Positions 26,160 through 39,579 are shown, counted from the stretch's first letter. The stretch is 64,000 bases of DNA from Glandiceps talaboti (GCF_964340395.1 NC_135561.1:20406740-20470739); one strand, 5' to 3'. Numbers and translations are program-made. The notes: generated from the letters alone by a model not told the origin.

Positions 26160-28212
26160 CTAAAATTTAAAAAAAAAAGAAGAGAAATTATCACTAAAAA
26201 TTCAACAAAAAAATAAATATCTGAAATAAACTTCTCAAAGTGAAAGTTTATAGTCACTCCATGAGAAGAAACATTATTCTGTTTTCTTTTTTAGCTTTTT
26301 TTATAGATTTAAGAATTTTCTCAAAATTATTTTTTTTTTAAATTTAAACACACCCATTATTTCTTAGTTGCTTCAACATGGTATTGAAATTATAATCGTT
26401 TTTCCTTCGATGCCGGCCTAATAGCATTTTTAACTTGGTCATCGCTGTGGAGGGTGGCTGCGCTCACGTGTTGATTGTGCAAGCTACCGGCTTCAAATAA
26501 CTCCAAACAATGTATCATGCCTTTAATATGACCGTCCCCTACTGCGCTTGCCTGGCGTCTTGCGCAATGGTGTCATCACACATATTATAAGTACAATATA
26601 TACATGAACACTGTTGTCGACCCATGGAATAGTAAATGACTCAACAACAACAGCCGATCAACAACAGATCATCGTGCAAATTACCTCGTAGGCACTTCCT
26701 GTGTCCAGTGCACCTACCGGTAATAACCTTCGATAAATTGACCCAACAATGTATATCGATCCAAAATATTCGATTTTTTTTTCGCCTTTTAAATAAATTC
26801 ACGTGAACATTTCAAGGAAAGCTGCTAGTAATCACGTTCAACAATTTTGAGATGAGTTTTCTTTCTCAACCCTATCCAGCAAGCAGAAGTATATATATGT
26901 GTTATAACAATACAAATTGAAAAAAGAGGCAGACACAAAAAATGCCGGTAGTCACGAAGTTAACAGACTCCCGATATTTTACTTGTTTTCACCAGCACAG
27001 TTCTAAATTGTTATAATAATTGTATGATCCTTATTCAAACGATTCTCCAAGCTCCCCTAATAGTATCCATGATTATAACTTCTTAGTCTTACATATAACG
27101 AGCTTTGTCCTTGAAATTGTCCATAGTGTCGTCACAGGGCACATAGAAACAGAGGTTGCATCGGCAGCAAATATTGCACACATCGCAAACAATTGTCAAT
27201 AGTTGACTTGTGCCAAGGCAAGCGTTTTCACAAGTCCGCCCACGCTCGTCGGGAAATCACCGGTCTACGGCTATGCAGTAAGCGATAAAAATAGACTCTG
27301 ACTTTCGGAAGGACGAGTAAACTGCCTTCACCCATAACAATCATCATTTTTGTAGAATTTTAACATAACGATTTCAGAGGAAAACATTAAATATTGAACC
27401 TGTTTGGAAGAAACCCGACACGTATAATGAATGTTTATGTACAGGGTAGTGAGTGGTAAGCGGTCATGAGCCGGTCAAAAGGTGTGCCGTGGACGAAGTA
27501 TGCATGTCCCTCGATCCTTTATTGTAAATTTTATGGTTTCCACCGGTGTTGTCGATGTTTTGCACGTAATTTATTGAAACCCTAGATTCTGTGTAAAAGT
27601 CCAACTTGAGCGCGGCATCATTTTATACGTCCGATAAACATTCACGCCACATGCCTAATTTATTATGCTCAGCCAGTGACAAAACAACATTATAAAGCTA
27701 TGCCTATGACCTACTTACGGGCGTGCACAAGCAGTGAATTTTCGATATTTTTCGATAGCTTTTATTACGCATTTTCTCTCATCTGACAGCTATTATAGTG
27801 AGAAAATTTTATAGTACCTGTACATACCACGTATTTCTAAGGTTTTAAATAAAAAAATTCTGCCACCTGCGTCAAAGTCAGGACTGATATTTTGGTGCTA
27901 AAAATGTAAACAAAGTAAGACTAAGAAGAGAGCGGCTACAAAGTAACCATGTTGTCTCTCTAGCGGGCGACAGCAACCATCTCCACATATTTGTTTACGT
28001 ACAAAATTTCTGATTAAATGAAATTCACAAAAACCGAAGACACAAGCTCACACAGACATCAACAAAATTTTGTCTTCATTCAAAACATATGCCTATATGG
28101 AATGTCCAACGAAAATGAATAATACTGAAAATGGACGTTCGTTTTCATTCATTTAATGACAACATGTGCGAAGGTTTATGAAGACAGAATGAAAACATAT
28201 AGACCTACGTAC
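26160..28212 (-). other. Intron 1 of ZNF395/ZNF704-like gene
   Basis: About 2.05 kb with GT...AG ends (GTACGT / TTTTAG). I see no further exon or recognisable element in it. The part from about 26400 to 28000 is mixed in base composition, with scattered CpGs, and could hold regulatory sequence. Nothing specific can be supported. Confidence 0.75.
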
Positions 28213-28703
28213 CTCGTTGGGACTTCGATTTCTTGAGACGGTGCCCTTTTCTTCGGCTCCGGGCACATATCGGCTAATTTCAAGTAGTCGGTTTCGTGGT
28301 CCTGAAGTCTGGCGGACTTTCTGCTTTCCATCAACCGAACTTCGTCAATTTTTCGTTGAACTAGAGTTTCGCTGTCGTCGTTAATTTTGATGAAGACTTC
28401 ATCCATCGGCCGGCGGTGTTTTTGCACATAGCCGCTTACCTCCCTACCCCCGTGAGTAATGTAGACTTTTTGGTTGAATTTCAACTGGAAACTGCACACT
28501 GTGCTGAAGCCGGGACCAACAATACACGAGTCCGTGAACTCCCTCGAATATCCGTCGTCGAAGAAAACACTGTATACTTCCTCTGCATTCAGCTTCGTTT
28601 TGGTCCCTTCGATGACGCCGGGGTAAAGAATTCCGTCTGGCCAAGGCGCGCAAACCCTGGTTCCAATAATAGACCTCTTTGGCAAACGCCTTCCGCTGTA
28701 CAT
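28213..28703 (-). CDS. ZNF395/ZNF704-like: Exon 1 of ZNF395/ZNF704/SLC2A4RG-family zinc-finger transcription factor
   Basis: First coding exon, residues 1-163 plus two bases of codon 164. It starts at the ATG at 28703, followed by MYSGRRLPKRSIIGTRV, which matches the N-terminal R-R-L-x-K-R-S-x-x-G-x-R-V block of this family. Residues about 25-65 (PGVIEG, VFFDDGYSREF) look like a Tudor-type beta-barrel. Residues about 80-105 (KVYITHGGREVSGYVQKH) correspond to the ZNF395 segment with VYVWYGGQE. After RKSARL comes a basic stretch (PEPKKRAP) and EIEVPTR, the family's 'IDVP' block. The donor is GAG|GTACGT at 28212. Vertebrate members are nuclear-cytoplasmic DNA-binding factors that bind GC-rich (CCGG-type) promoter elements; that role is transferred by family, not seen here. 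The exon is more GC- and CpG-rich than its surroundings, as expected near a promoter. The gene is incomplete in this window. Confidence 0.86.
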
Positions 28704-28900
28704 GTTTTCCGTTTATCTGCCACGATTTAACGTAAACTGCTAACTTTGTAAGCGCTGACTGTGAATCTCGTGAACGTCGCAACTACAAAAGCCGGTGTTT
28801 TTCACCGAGTTGTTTTGATTCTAGCGTGCGTTTTGTGGGCGTGTCTCTCACTGAATTTACCGGCATCGACGTACCAAAGCCACAAGCAATGAGCTTTTTG
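28704..28900 (-). promoter_or_regulatory. Probable promoter / 5'UTR of the ZNF395/ZNF704-like gene
   Basis: This stretch lies directly upstream of the exon 1 ATG. It is locally richer in CpG than the flanks and contains a GC/CACCC-type box (TGTGGGCGTGTC near 28836). No TATA box is evident in a convincing position. The transcription start is not determined, and an upstream non-coding exon is possible. The assignment rests on position and composition only. Confidence 0.4.
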
Positions 28901-29937
28901 ATTGGTCAGCTTGACATATCCGCCTGTCTTGATTCGTCAATATATGCAAACATGTCGACAGACCGTATAGTGACGCTTATAACTTCTACCAAAGATATCA
29001 TACACGGATACCGTACATTATAAATCCCAAATTACTTATTTCTAGGAGAGTAACACAGTTTGACTGTTCAACAAGGATAAGTTTTCTTACATGTTTTTAA
29101 TTTTCACTTGTTTTTTTTTTTTGACGACTCGTCCGTCCAACATCATGACTTATCAACTAAACCTTTTTCTGATTGGCTGTTTCTATTGTTTTTAAGACCC
29201 CCTGTAGAGGTAACTCATCATTACTGACACAACGGCCCACCCATCCAGCCAACTTGGCGCGGAAGTCCATTTTATGAAGAAAAACGAGCATTGTCCACTC
29301 ACTGCTAGCTATATAGTACATGGTGCAATAAGATCGACCGCGTCATGAATGTATTGAATAAATCAAACTTCAGTGATAGATACAAAATTCAGTGAAATTA
29401 AATACAGTTGATTTCAACACGACATGTTTTCCCGAATACGCACAATGGTTTACAGTGGGAGTGTAAACGGCTACTGGAAGAACAATAACACTCAACGTTG
29501 TTTTTCAGCGCGTGGGCGTTCGTGGGCTCTGTACTGTTGGCATTCATCATACTAGTAATGATAATAAGCTTTGCAACATCGCCCAGGTACTACTACTAGG
29601 TCTTCAAAGCACCGACAATCTAATCCACTCCCTATACTAACTTATTTTTTCTCACAATTGTGTTTTTTTTCCTACATGTAATTGTAAAGGAGATACTGAT
29701 TTGAAATAAACGTTAGCATCAAGGTTGACACACTTTAACACGAAAGATTACATGTTGACAATATGGTATTGATACACAGCTTGATCAATGGCATAACAAA
29801 TGACATGAACGTTAACTGTCACATGACTATGAAGGTCATTCTACTTCCAACACAACTAAACTTACTGAACTATTAAGTTTGCGAAGGACCTGGCTAACAC
29901 ACAACGAATACAACTATATAATTTGTGACATGTATAG

Positions 29938-30004
29938 TTGGTGGTGGTGGTGGTGGTGGTGGTGGTGGTGGTGGTGGTGGTGGTGGCGGCGGTGGGGGGG
30001 GGGG
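29938..30004 (+). repeat. (GGT)n followed by GGC/G-rich tract
   Basis: About 16 GGT units, then GGCGGCGG and a G run. Confidence 0.95.
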
Positions 30005-32424
30005 TGGTCATACACATACTTTTTCAGTTTCTTGGTCATACGTTTATTCAGAAGGAATAGTTGTTTTGTTTACAACAAACAAATGAACATGACAAATACA
30101 ATTTCCACACGCACAGACGTGCACACATACAATATAGAGACATACATACGTGCGCGCGCACGTGTACACACGTGCATTTGCAACACAACTAAGGTCTTTT
30201 GAATCGAATTATATCGATATTCCTCCTGCTGTGACGAGAAAGATCTTTCATTCTTTCTATCTATCTATGTTCCTTATATTCAGTGGTTGGTATTCACAGC
30301 CTAAAGCCTAGAAACGCAGACTTGACTATTCGGCTTTTTAATACAAAGTCAAAAAAAAAAAAACAATAGCAATACGCATTGCCATATTTCGAGGTCTGTG
30401 GGCTATGGTGTTCAGCGATGGGACTTGTACACCGTAGTCTGAGGTATTGTTAGGCGGTGGTTGTCACTACATGTAATGTACTTTCTACCATTTGGAGAGA
30501 GAGAGAGACATATATGATATACTACACTATGTACACAAGTCATCGTGGAAACGAAGTTGAAGAGTCACCGACGAGATAACATATAATAGTGCATACTAAC
30601 TGAGTACTCGGAAATTATCTTATCACCCCTATAGCGTAAAATAAGAAACTTAGATTTCGGAAAACGGGGAAGAAAAAAAATCAATTGCGATGGAATTTTC
30701 ACTCGATGAATTTCAATAGCTTTCACTAAGCTTATTGTCTGTTTTGGTTTTGTGTTATCGTGTCACCGCTCAATGTTAGTAACCATTCGGTCATTAACTT
30801 ACCTGTGTAAAGGGTAACTACTTTTTAATTTCCGAGTACATAACGCGAACGTTATTACGTTAGAATCGACCCTCATTTTACGTAATTTGTATTCAATATT
30901 TGATATCCATGCTCTCAGGTGCTAGTTAGTGGTCGCTATATGTAATATAGTTTAGTGCTGATACTAGACAGCACGAAATTTCTACCGTCAGCGTTCACAT
31001 TTCATCATATTTTTTATTATTTATTTATTCGTTGAATGATCTTTAATAAACTGGGGTTTAGGTACCAGTACGAGTTGAATGACCTTGCACAATCATGAAA
31101 ATGTAAACATAATATTGTTTTCGGATCAATGGCAAAATAATTGACAATTTCTACTCAGTCGTAAAACTTACGTTGCTATCATTTTTGTCTCCTCTGCAAT
31201 TGTTGACGGTGGGGATATTTTGTACGAGTAATCAGAAGACAAAACGCATTTTATTTCAAAGAATTACCACGATGTTTCTGACATCGATGTGAAGTTTCCG
31301 GGTTGAGTAACCCGTAAGGTCGTGGACGTGTATCGTTTGTCTAGCAGCATATCAGGAGAAATTTAATCTGTTGGTGTACTATTGACGGGTAGGTTGGGTT
31401 TTAACAAAGGTATCAACCACGAAAATTTCCACAAGACATGATAAATGTTGTCCAAGTGTGTACCATACACCAAAGGTACATAGTACGCGAGACTGTGGAT
31501 CAAATGCATACACCCACCGCGTTCTGTCTTCGCCGACGACGCCGCATGGCAGCTTGCGCGATTGCAAGCTTCTCAATGTATAGTGACCTTGGCGTTGCTC
31601 TGTTCGTTGCACTCAAAAAGAAATTCCTCTACTATTCACCAACAACTATTTCAGATGTATTTTAAGCATGTCAAACTCGATACATGAATGTCACGTGGTG
31701 TTGTACGCTGGTATCAGACGATGTACCAGGTCTCCCTGAGTCACAAACGAAAGTGTTTGGGGGAGGGGGTGGGGGGTGGGGTGATTGTTCCCGAACACCC
31801 GGCGAAGAGGATTATCTGAACCGTAGCAAAACACATAAATGAATAATGACGGAATCAACGTTGATTGCGTTGACACCTGCACCTACTCTTTCGTGATGAC
31901 GGTTGATAGTTCTCACTCAAATCAAAAGTGATAAGAATCTCACAAAGAATCATAGGATAATTTTATTACGATAGGGTTGTTTTAATTGCGACGATGGCGT
32001 AGGTATTGTCGAAGAAGTTTGGGCTAAATCACGAGGTGCACAACATAAAAAAAACTCCCCAGCAGTACATTTTGGCCTAAAATATTATCATTATCTATTT
32101 ATGGCCAAAAGTATGTGAAATCAGTTAAGTGAAATCACTTAACGATAATAACATAAATATATGAATCATCCTTTCAATAGATATATGTAAGCTAAACCAG
32201 ATATAAACACAAACCATACCGTGTAACCATGACGACAAGGCTATGTCTCTGAACACACATAGCGAAAGTAGTATGTGAATGACCGTACGGTTGATGAATG
32301 TATCGAGTCACTCAAAGGTCTGTGTTTGTCTCTTCAATAATGGTACATATGAATGCGTTGCTATTTGGTGAACAGTTATATGTATTCCAACCTCAAAACT
32401 CAAAATAAGAATTTTATTATTATT

Positions 32425-32428
<4 letters not shown>

Positions 32429-32482
<54 letters not shown>

Positions 32483-32945
32483 CTATATACATGTATATAT
32501 TATGTACATTTATATGTATAGAATAATATATATATTATATATAATATATTATATATATATACTTTACATACATACATACAGTACATACATACATACATAC
32601 ATACATACATACATACATACATACATGCATACATACATACATACATACATACATACATACATACATACATACATTTACATGCATACGTGTGTAAAACAAA
32701 CTCGTATATAAGTGTGTGCATGTATGTATGTATGTATGTATGTATGCGTGTGTGTGTGTATGTATGTATGTATGTATGTATGTATGTATGTATGCGTGTG
32801 TGTGTGTGTATGTATGTATGTATGTATGTATGTGTGTGTGTATGTATGTATGTATGTATGTATGTATGTATGTATGTATGTATGTATGTATGTATGCGTG
32901 TGTGTGTATGTATGTATGTATGTATGTGTGTGTGTATGCCATGTA

Positions 32946-32983
<38 letters not shown>

Positions 32984-32985
32984 AC
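32429..32985. repeat. Microsatellite cluster with opposed (ACAT)n and (ATGT)n blocks
   Basis: (AT)n at 32429-32480, AT-rich linker, (ACAT)n at about 32566-32674, then (ATGT)n with GCGTGTGTGT interruptions at 32715-32940 and (GT)n to 32982. The two tetranucleotide blocks are complementary to each other across a 40-bp spacer. ORFs of 94-171 codons over it are artefacts. Confidence 0.97.
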
Positions 32986-35326
32986 AATGTGTATGAGTGT
33001 TTCATGTCTGATCAATAATATCCCATTTCAGATAGGATGCGTTCAATGCACTCATATACAAACTCATAAACCATTCAATGGAACCCTATCAGGAAAACGA
33101 AAGAGATCAGAAAATGGATGTATGGAAGTAGCTGAAATAATAAAACAAATATCTTAACATAAATTAAAATAACATAACATAACATAAATAAATAAATAAA
33201 TATCAATATGATAAACTCAAAAATCAGAATGGAAAGTTCTAGTTTTTTTTATGGGTTTGTCAAACAGATGTAGACACCTATTTTCCATCAGTGCTGAGAT
33301 GAAGACGTTTGAGTACTTAGTTTTATCTATAGGGAAATGTGTGTCTCATTTAATAGTCCAAGCATGTACAGTTACCGACGTTCTTATCCGCCAGTACTTA
33401 CATTGGGATCAACGACTTGACATGATTTAACGTTAACATTATTTACACAGATATAACCAGTGTTTCAACGGGAGACGACGATACATCATGCCCATTCTAG
33501 ACACCAGTTCTATCACATAGAACTCGGACTCAGTCAGTTTTGTTTACGGAAACAAACAAATAAATAAACAAACATTTTCGTCCTGAGATGCCGCTTCTAC
33601 CTTTAATACAAGATCACGTTCACAACAAACTCTTTACATGCGTTCATCGAACGAGATAATCTGAAAAAAAATCAGCAATTTTATAGAATTAAGTTAAAAT
33701 TGTTCATCGTAGTACTGTAGATGAGATGTTAATATTAATGTATTGCGATACAAAAATCAACAAAAACATAATCATTTGAAAGGTACAGTCTTTAGTATTT
33801 CAGTTATAACATGACATAGATCATGATTTTATGGATGACAGACAGAATGCAAATCGTCGATGTATAGGTCCCTTGGTGCAGACTCGATATATTCTGTTAG
33901 AGTGCCCACACCGTTATAAAACATAAAACAAATATTGAGAAAAATGATTTACTTATTTTTATTTGATAATTACACAAGTTTTTGTTGTGTTCAATATAAA
34001 TATTTCTGGGAACTCGATGTATAATTTCGATTCAACAAGCTCTTTAAAATATGGCTTTTCCATTATAATTCAAATTTGAATAGTTATTTTAGCTTGTATT
34101 ATTTCTGTTAAAGATAAGTCCAACACTTCAACTCTGCTATCAGACAGGAAGGAAATAGTTTACCAATCCACTGACCTATCATTAAAAACAGTAAACTTAG
34201 ACCTCAATGGGGTCAGCAGCTCTTATGCAATAAAACTATTATTGACACGACTGGATATAAACGAACGACCGCTCATTAAAAACGTTATTTTGGCGCTTTG
34301 CCGGCCAGGGTTCAAATCACCATATTAGCATCACAATGTAAGACACCCAGATTTGTTCCTGAAATACTTGCTTCAAAGAAATGTAGAGAGGAGCGGCAAT
34401 ATTTTCGCCGTTCCTTGCACACTTCGTCGTGTTATTATTAACGTCAAGTTATAACAGCTTGACAAGTAATGTATGACAGGTGTTAGAGAACACGTTCACG
34501 CATAACAACAAGGCGTGAGCTCACCAAGGTCATTGAACCGATTCATCCCCCCCCTCCAGTGCAGTTGACGTTTTGAGAAGTTTTCATAATCTTGCATCTT
34601 CCGTAAAATGGAGCTGTAAAACACTACCCCACCCAGTCCCGTATGGCACAATATTATTTTTTTCTTCACAGGTGTATACAAGTCTGTTAACATCGACGAA
34701 TATTACATTCTGTATAAGAGAACACTTTCAGTTTGTTTCTCAGTTCAAAATTGATTGGTTCCTGTCTATTTTTTAAACATATTCTTTTTCGTTCCGCTTT
34801 GTTCGCCTGTCAAATTTTACGAGTCTATCGGGACACAACGGCTTGCGTTGAGCGGAAAAGAGGAATTAATCATCTTTCGTGCATTGATGTTTTCTCAACC
34901 AATTACTAGTAAAGCATTTTCTTTTACATGTATTTCGGCATTATTTTCATACCATTGTTTACATTTTGTTAGCTGAAATCACGCCAGCCCGCGTATTCAC
35001 ATTATTACGTCATCACTGTAGAAGTGCGGTGACCTTTCCACTGAGGGTATTGGCCCCTGGATCATGACGTCATTAGCCATGAAAGATAAGCGGGAACATA
35101 GAGAAGCCGGCCGCAGAGTAGCGGGAAGTTTATAACTGTGCATGAAGTGCAGTGCACAAAAACACAAACTTCTGATTGGCTGGATTCGGTAGCAGCGTGA
35201 AGGATTTTCGAACACTTTCCCATAAAAATCGTAACGATATTAAGTGTCTTCCGTGTTACTTTTCAGTCATATATGCCAAAGTGTCAGGTGAAACCAACGA
35301 GCAGAGTTGTGGTTTTCATTACATGT

Positions 35327-35327
35327 A

Positions 35328-35364
<37 letters not shown>

Positions 35365-35371
35365 GCTGTTG
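35327..35371 (+). repeat. (GTT)n microsatellite
   Basis: About 14 trinucleotide units with one GCT variant. Confidence 0.95.
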
Positions 35372-37999
35372 TGTAAGAGTCGCTCCTAAAAAATAGTAGG
35401 GGGTGTTTTACATGTAATCTGTTCACATGTACACCTCCCATTGGTGGCCAATGAAATCTTCCTCCCACTGGGTTTCAGCTTGCCCGCCAGCTCACTGCCC
35501 ACCCAATATTGAGCGCGATTTAATATCCACTCCACACACATGGAGGAAAACGGTCGTGCTATCAACTATACCAACAATTCATTTTACGTACACAATGTGC
35601 ACCCCATCCCCACCCCCCACCCCACATTTTTTAAAGATGTAATTTAGGTCAAGTAGATGACGTCAGCGTTTCATTCCTTTTAGATTGTCCAGTTCATTAA
35701 ATTGAAAAGTTAATATCAACAAATGTGGGATAAAGCCAGAGCATGATAAAATAGAAAACGTTTTTTCTTTTCATATAAAAAATATGACGAATGATAAATG
35801 CTGTATGCAAACCCCATACAGTATAGTAGTGACTTGTTTCTACATGTACATATTCATGAGGGATGTAGTGTGACAGATTCTGTTGTGGGTCAGCTTATGT
35901 AACCACTCGTATTGGAGCATATTACAGAATGCAAATTTTTAGAAAAGTTGTTTAATTTCAGATAATTTCTTGGATTGTAGGCTGTTTTTAATAGTAGATT
36001 AATTTTCTTGTTGTTAGCATTCACACTGTATCCACTGATTAGTAATGTCATTAAATTTTGTTATTTTTTGTTGCTAAGCATCATATTTCTATTTCTAAGT
36101 ATAGAAAAGCCAACAACAACAGATTTGATGCCATACAAAAATACTTGAGTGTGGAGTTTCACATTACGGTTAGAAAAAGTAAATTAAATGCATATATTAA
36201 GAAAATTGATAATTTAAACAACATTCTGAATACAAAATGTGAAATTTCCAATTATGAAAAAGATATGTATTTTTGTAATAAGCCCAATAAAAATGTTATT
36301 AAATAAAAAACAAGTTGTTATTGTAATTTTAAGAGCTGTACGCTATAGCCTACACATCGACACACGGGCGACCTCGACTAGTCGAGGACCCCCCTCCCCG
36401 ATGACTCGGTATAGCACAGAAGACAACGCTTGGCGGTGAGTAAATTTTCACGATTATAAGAAGTCGAACTGTGCGTCCTGAACTACTTAACTTGGACTGG
36501 TGAGACCACAGCACTCACTATCACTGTAACCTGTAACCTGCAAGGATACTTTTAAGAGTGTTGCATTCACTTTGTAAGAGTGAACAACACTGAAAGGCAT
36601 GGTTTTGGATGCCAACGTGGTATCGAATCAACTGTGAAGAGAGATGTCAATTGAAATTCGATCTAAAAGGGTAGCACTATAGACAATGAAAGACATTGTC
36701 ATGTTCGAATGTTCTACAACAATAAGAAAACGTATGAGAATGCACTGGCATATACAGCCAGGCCTACTACTACTTGACGAATTGTGTGCTCCCCAGGGAG
36801 TTAAGGAAGTATAAAAGATCGTTGTGCCGTTATAGGTCCGTGTCAGAAGAAGTAATTGTAAAGGGCTTTGCAAAGTGGGAAACGCTATAATATTAAAACG
36901 GTCATTAATATTATTATACTACTACATGTAGTAGCCTAATTCTTAGATTTATACACGTCACATAATTTTTCGTTTTGTTCGTGTGTTCATTCTATCAGAT
37001 AATATATGATATGATGTGATGATGATATAATTGACCGCAGTACTTGTAATACGATGGGATCAAAGCAGATGTCCGTTAAACAATGACTTTGTATCCCTAC
37101 AAGGTCGTAGATAATTAGTATATACAGCTATGTACACATCGTACAACATGCCTCAGGTCTCTCTTTGTAATGTTATTTGATGAAAACATTAGAGGTTATT
37201 CGCCTTTTTTTGATCGCGTTTCCGAGTATAGCGCACAGAGGCAATATCTCTATAGCCTGCGGTGGTTTCTAGCATGTCAGAATGGGTACAATGTCAAGTT
37301 ATCACTGTGTAAAATTTTAACCTTGAGAAGTATTAATACAGTGTCCAGTAGGTTTTTAACGACACTGTAACATTTAAACACAGAAACTTTACTTATATAA
37401 GTCACTTACACAGGCGCAAACTGAGTTTAAAAGCCTTCAGTAATTGAGAAGGGGGGGGGGGGGACTGGGCGGCCACTTTTTAAAAATCGGTCCGGGGGGT
37501 GGGGGCATATTAAAAAAAAGGGAAATCAGGGGAAGGTAACATTTTAGTTTGATTCACTTTGTTATCTATCTTTGCATTATAATTTGTGATTTCGGCATGA
37601 TCCCACCGCTGCCACTAGTTCCAAATCCTATTGCTACCACATCCCACCATTGCCACCACTGTAAAGTAATCTCATAATATATCAGTGAAGTGAAGTGCAG
37701 TGCAGTGCAGTGAAGACAAATGTAAGTTGTGGTGGGTCTCACAGCAGTAAAGGGGGACAGTGTGGCAAGATATTGGAGATAATGTGGTGGAGTGGAGATG
37801 TTGATCTCGGTCCTGAGATTGTCAGTTGTGCACTCATCTAGTCTTTGGAAGTTCTGGCCTTCAGCTTAACCAATTAGATGCAAACACGGGGATTGATCAA
37901 ACACAAACTTACTGCGATGGTAATAGTTTGAAACAACAAATGTCTTTTAAAACGTATCATTGTGGTGGGATCAAGTTCTTGCTACAGAAAAGTCACCTG

Positions 38000-38084
38000 T
38001 TTCTATAGTGGGATTCGAACCCATGACTTCTTGACTATGTATACTAAATCTTGATTTTTAAAAACTATGCTACAGGGAGGCGAT
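38000..38084 (-). mobile_element. tRNA-like SINE head (Pol III A and B boxes)
   Basis: On the minus strand a perfect B-box context, GGGTTCGAATCCC, lies at 38022-38010. About 45 bp upstream is CTGTAGCATAGTTTTTAAA at about 38075-38057, a worn form of the 'CTGTAGCxTAGTGGTTAAAG' A-box seen in many invertebrate tRNA-derived SINEs. Arm pairing is too poor for a working tRNA. I read it as the head of an old SINE whose body would run toward lower coordinates. It lies about 200 bp from the LINE fragment. Confidence 0.5.
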
Positions 38085-38286
38085 ATAAAAAAAACACCCA
38101 TTGAAATATTTGAACAGAGGAGGGACATATATTTAGGGAAAGTAAATTGAGATAGGGCCACTTTTAGCACAACGGACTAGGGGGAGGGTCACATTTTATA
38201 CCACAGACCGGGCTTGACTTCCCCCGGTCCTCTCCTCCTTCTAATTACTGAAGTCTCCCTAGTAAGCTTTTTACACAAGCGAAAGA

Positions 38287-39408
38287 ACAGTCGACGATCT
38301 AGCACATAATATTGACTTAAATAAACTTACAGATCTTATAATTCTTGACTTTTTAAAAAGCATTCAGTGTCGTTTCACACCAATGCCCACTACAAAAATT
38401 GCACTGTTGCTGAATATATCGTTGTAAAATTATAAAGTCCACTGGATGGAATCCTTTCTAACTATGCGACAACAACGTGTTGTTGTTGGCACCAATTTGC
38501 AATTTCAGTTGACTCGGGTGTTCCACACGGTACCTTATTAGTACCGCTTCTCTTCCTTTTATATCTAAATGACATCTCCGAACATATTTCTATAGATACC
38601 AATCTAGGCTTCTTCGCAGATGACTGCAGACAAATCATCTCTCCGAATGCGTCAAAAATATCTAGATTCTCTCATCTCTTGGTCTGACAAATGGAACATA
38701 AAGTTTAATTCATCTAAGTGTTACATCATACACAGTACCCTCAAACACAAACCGTATACATATCTATCAAATCAAAGAGAAGGGTCTTGAAACTGTAAAA
38801 GATCATCCGTATTTGGGAATTGAACTATCAAACGACCTCAAATGGAAACAACACATTAAGGGGCATAGTAGCTAAAGGCAACAGAACATTAGGATTTCTA
38901 CTCCCGAACTTAAAACCCAAAGACATAAAAATAAAGTCATATTTTTACATTTGTCCGCCCTATCCTAGAATATGGATGTTGTACCTGGGACCCGCATACA
39001 ACTACTGACAAACACTGACATTGAAATGACTAAAAGACGAGCTACCCGCTTTCTTCAACGCAATACCAAAACAGACAGTGTTACACGAAATCCTTACGAG
39101 ACCTTCAATGGGAACCCTTGGAAAACAGGCGAAAGTGCTCCAGGCTAACCATGGCATATAAAGCACTACATGGAAAAGTTGAATTACCAACAGAGCAATA
39201 CTTCAAACGTACAACAAAATCAACCAGATGATCTCATTCACACACTTTCCATGGAATACCAGCAAAGACAAATATATACAAATACTCATATTATCCCCGC
39301 ACCGTAAATGACTGGAATAATCTCACAAATGACATTGTCTGCTGTGCATCTACCGAAGTATTCAAAGAAAAAGTATCAGAACACATAAACTCTTTTTACC
39401 ATTACTAG
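38287..39408 (+). pseudogene. Decayed non-LTR retrotransposon reverse transcriptase (CR1/L2/jockey type), 5'-truncated
   Basis: Broken remains of a LINE reverse transcriptase spread over three frames. Recognisable pieces in order: LTDLIILDF (the usual 'DLIxLDFSKAFD' block, about 38330); RQQRVVV (about 38465); SGVPHGTLLVPLLFLLYLND (the 'GVPQGSVLGPLLFLLYIND' block, about 38510-38575); FADDC with the catalytic Asp pair at 38613-38627; KGNRTLGFLLPNL (about 38875-38915); RRATRFLQRN (about 39035); and a typical C-terminus YYPRTVNDWNNL ... STEVFKEKVSEH ending in a stop at 39406-39408. Frameshifts and internal stops show it is dead. No endonuclease domain is present, consistent with 5' truncation. 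A (GA)n microsatellite follows about 80 bp after the stop. Confidence 0.85.
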
Positions 39409-39484
39409 TGTTGTCCACACACGTACATATTCACAAACTTGGTGTGATACTTATTAGTATTACCGAGTTTACAACAGAAACAGA

Positions 39485-39487
<3 letters not shown>

Positions 39488-39579
<92 letters not shown>

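Larger units (their letters stand above)
28704..38286. other. Intergenic: no gene recognised
   Basis: AT-rich sequence with repeats listed separately: (GGT)n at 29938-30004, a large (AT)/(ACAT)/(ATGT) cluster at 32429-32985, and (GTT)n at 35327-35371. There is also a CG-rich alternating stretch at 30149-30164 (ACGTGCGCGCGCACGT) and a 16-bp palindrome CCTCGACTAGTCGAGG at 36372-36387. Short ORFs show no recognisable domain. Confidence 0.6.

Noticed and set aside
28416-28782. ORFs of 104 and 112 codons overlapping the zinc-finger gene's first exon
   Set aside because: They are shadows of exon 1 in other frames. The exon 1 frame matches the ZNF395/ZNF704 family and splices in phase.
34305-34325. 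GGGTTCAAATCACC as a Pol III B-box
   Set aside because: No A-box or cloverleaf upstream. An isolated 11-mer match is expected by chance.
38000-38084. Functional tRNA gene
   Set aside because: The B-box is perfect but the A-box has lost its GG, and acceptor, D and anticodon arms do not pair properly. SINE head or tRNA relic preferred.
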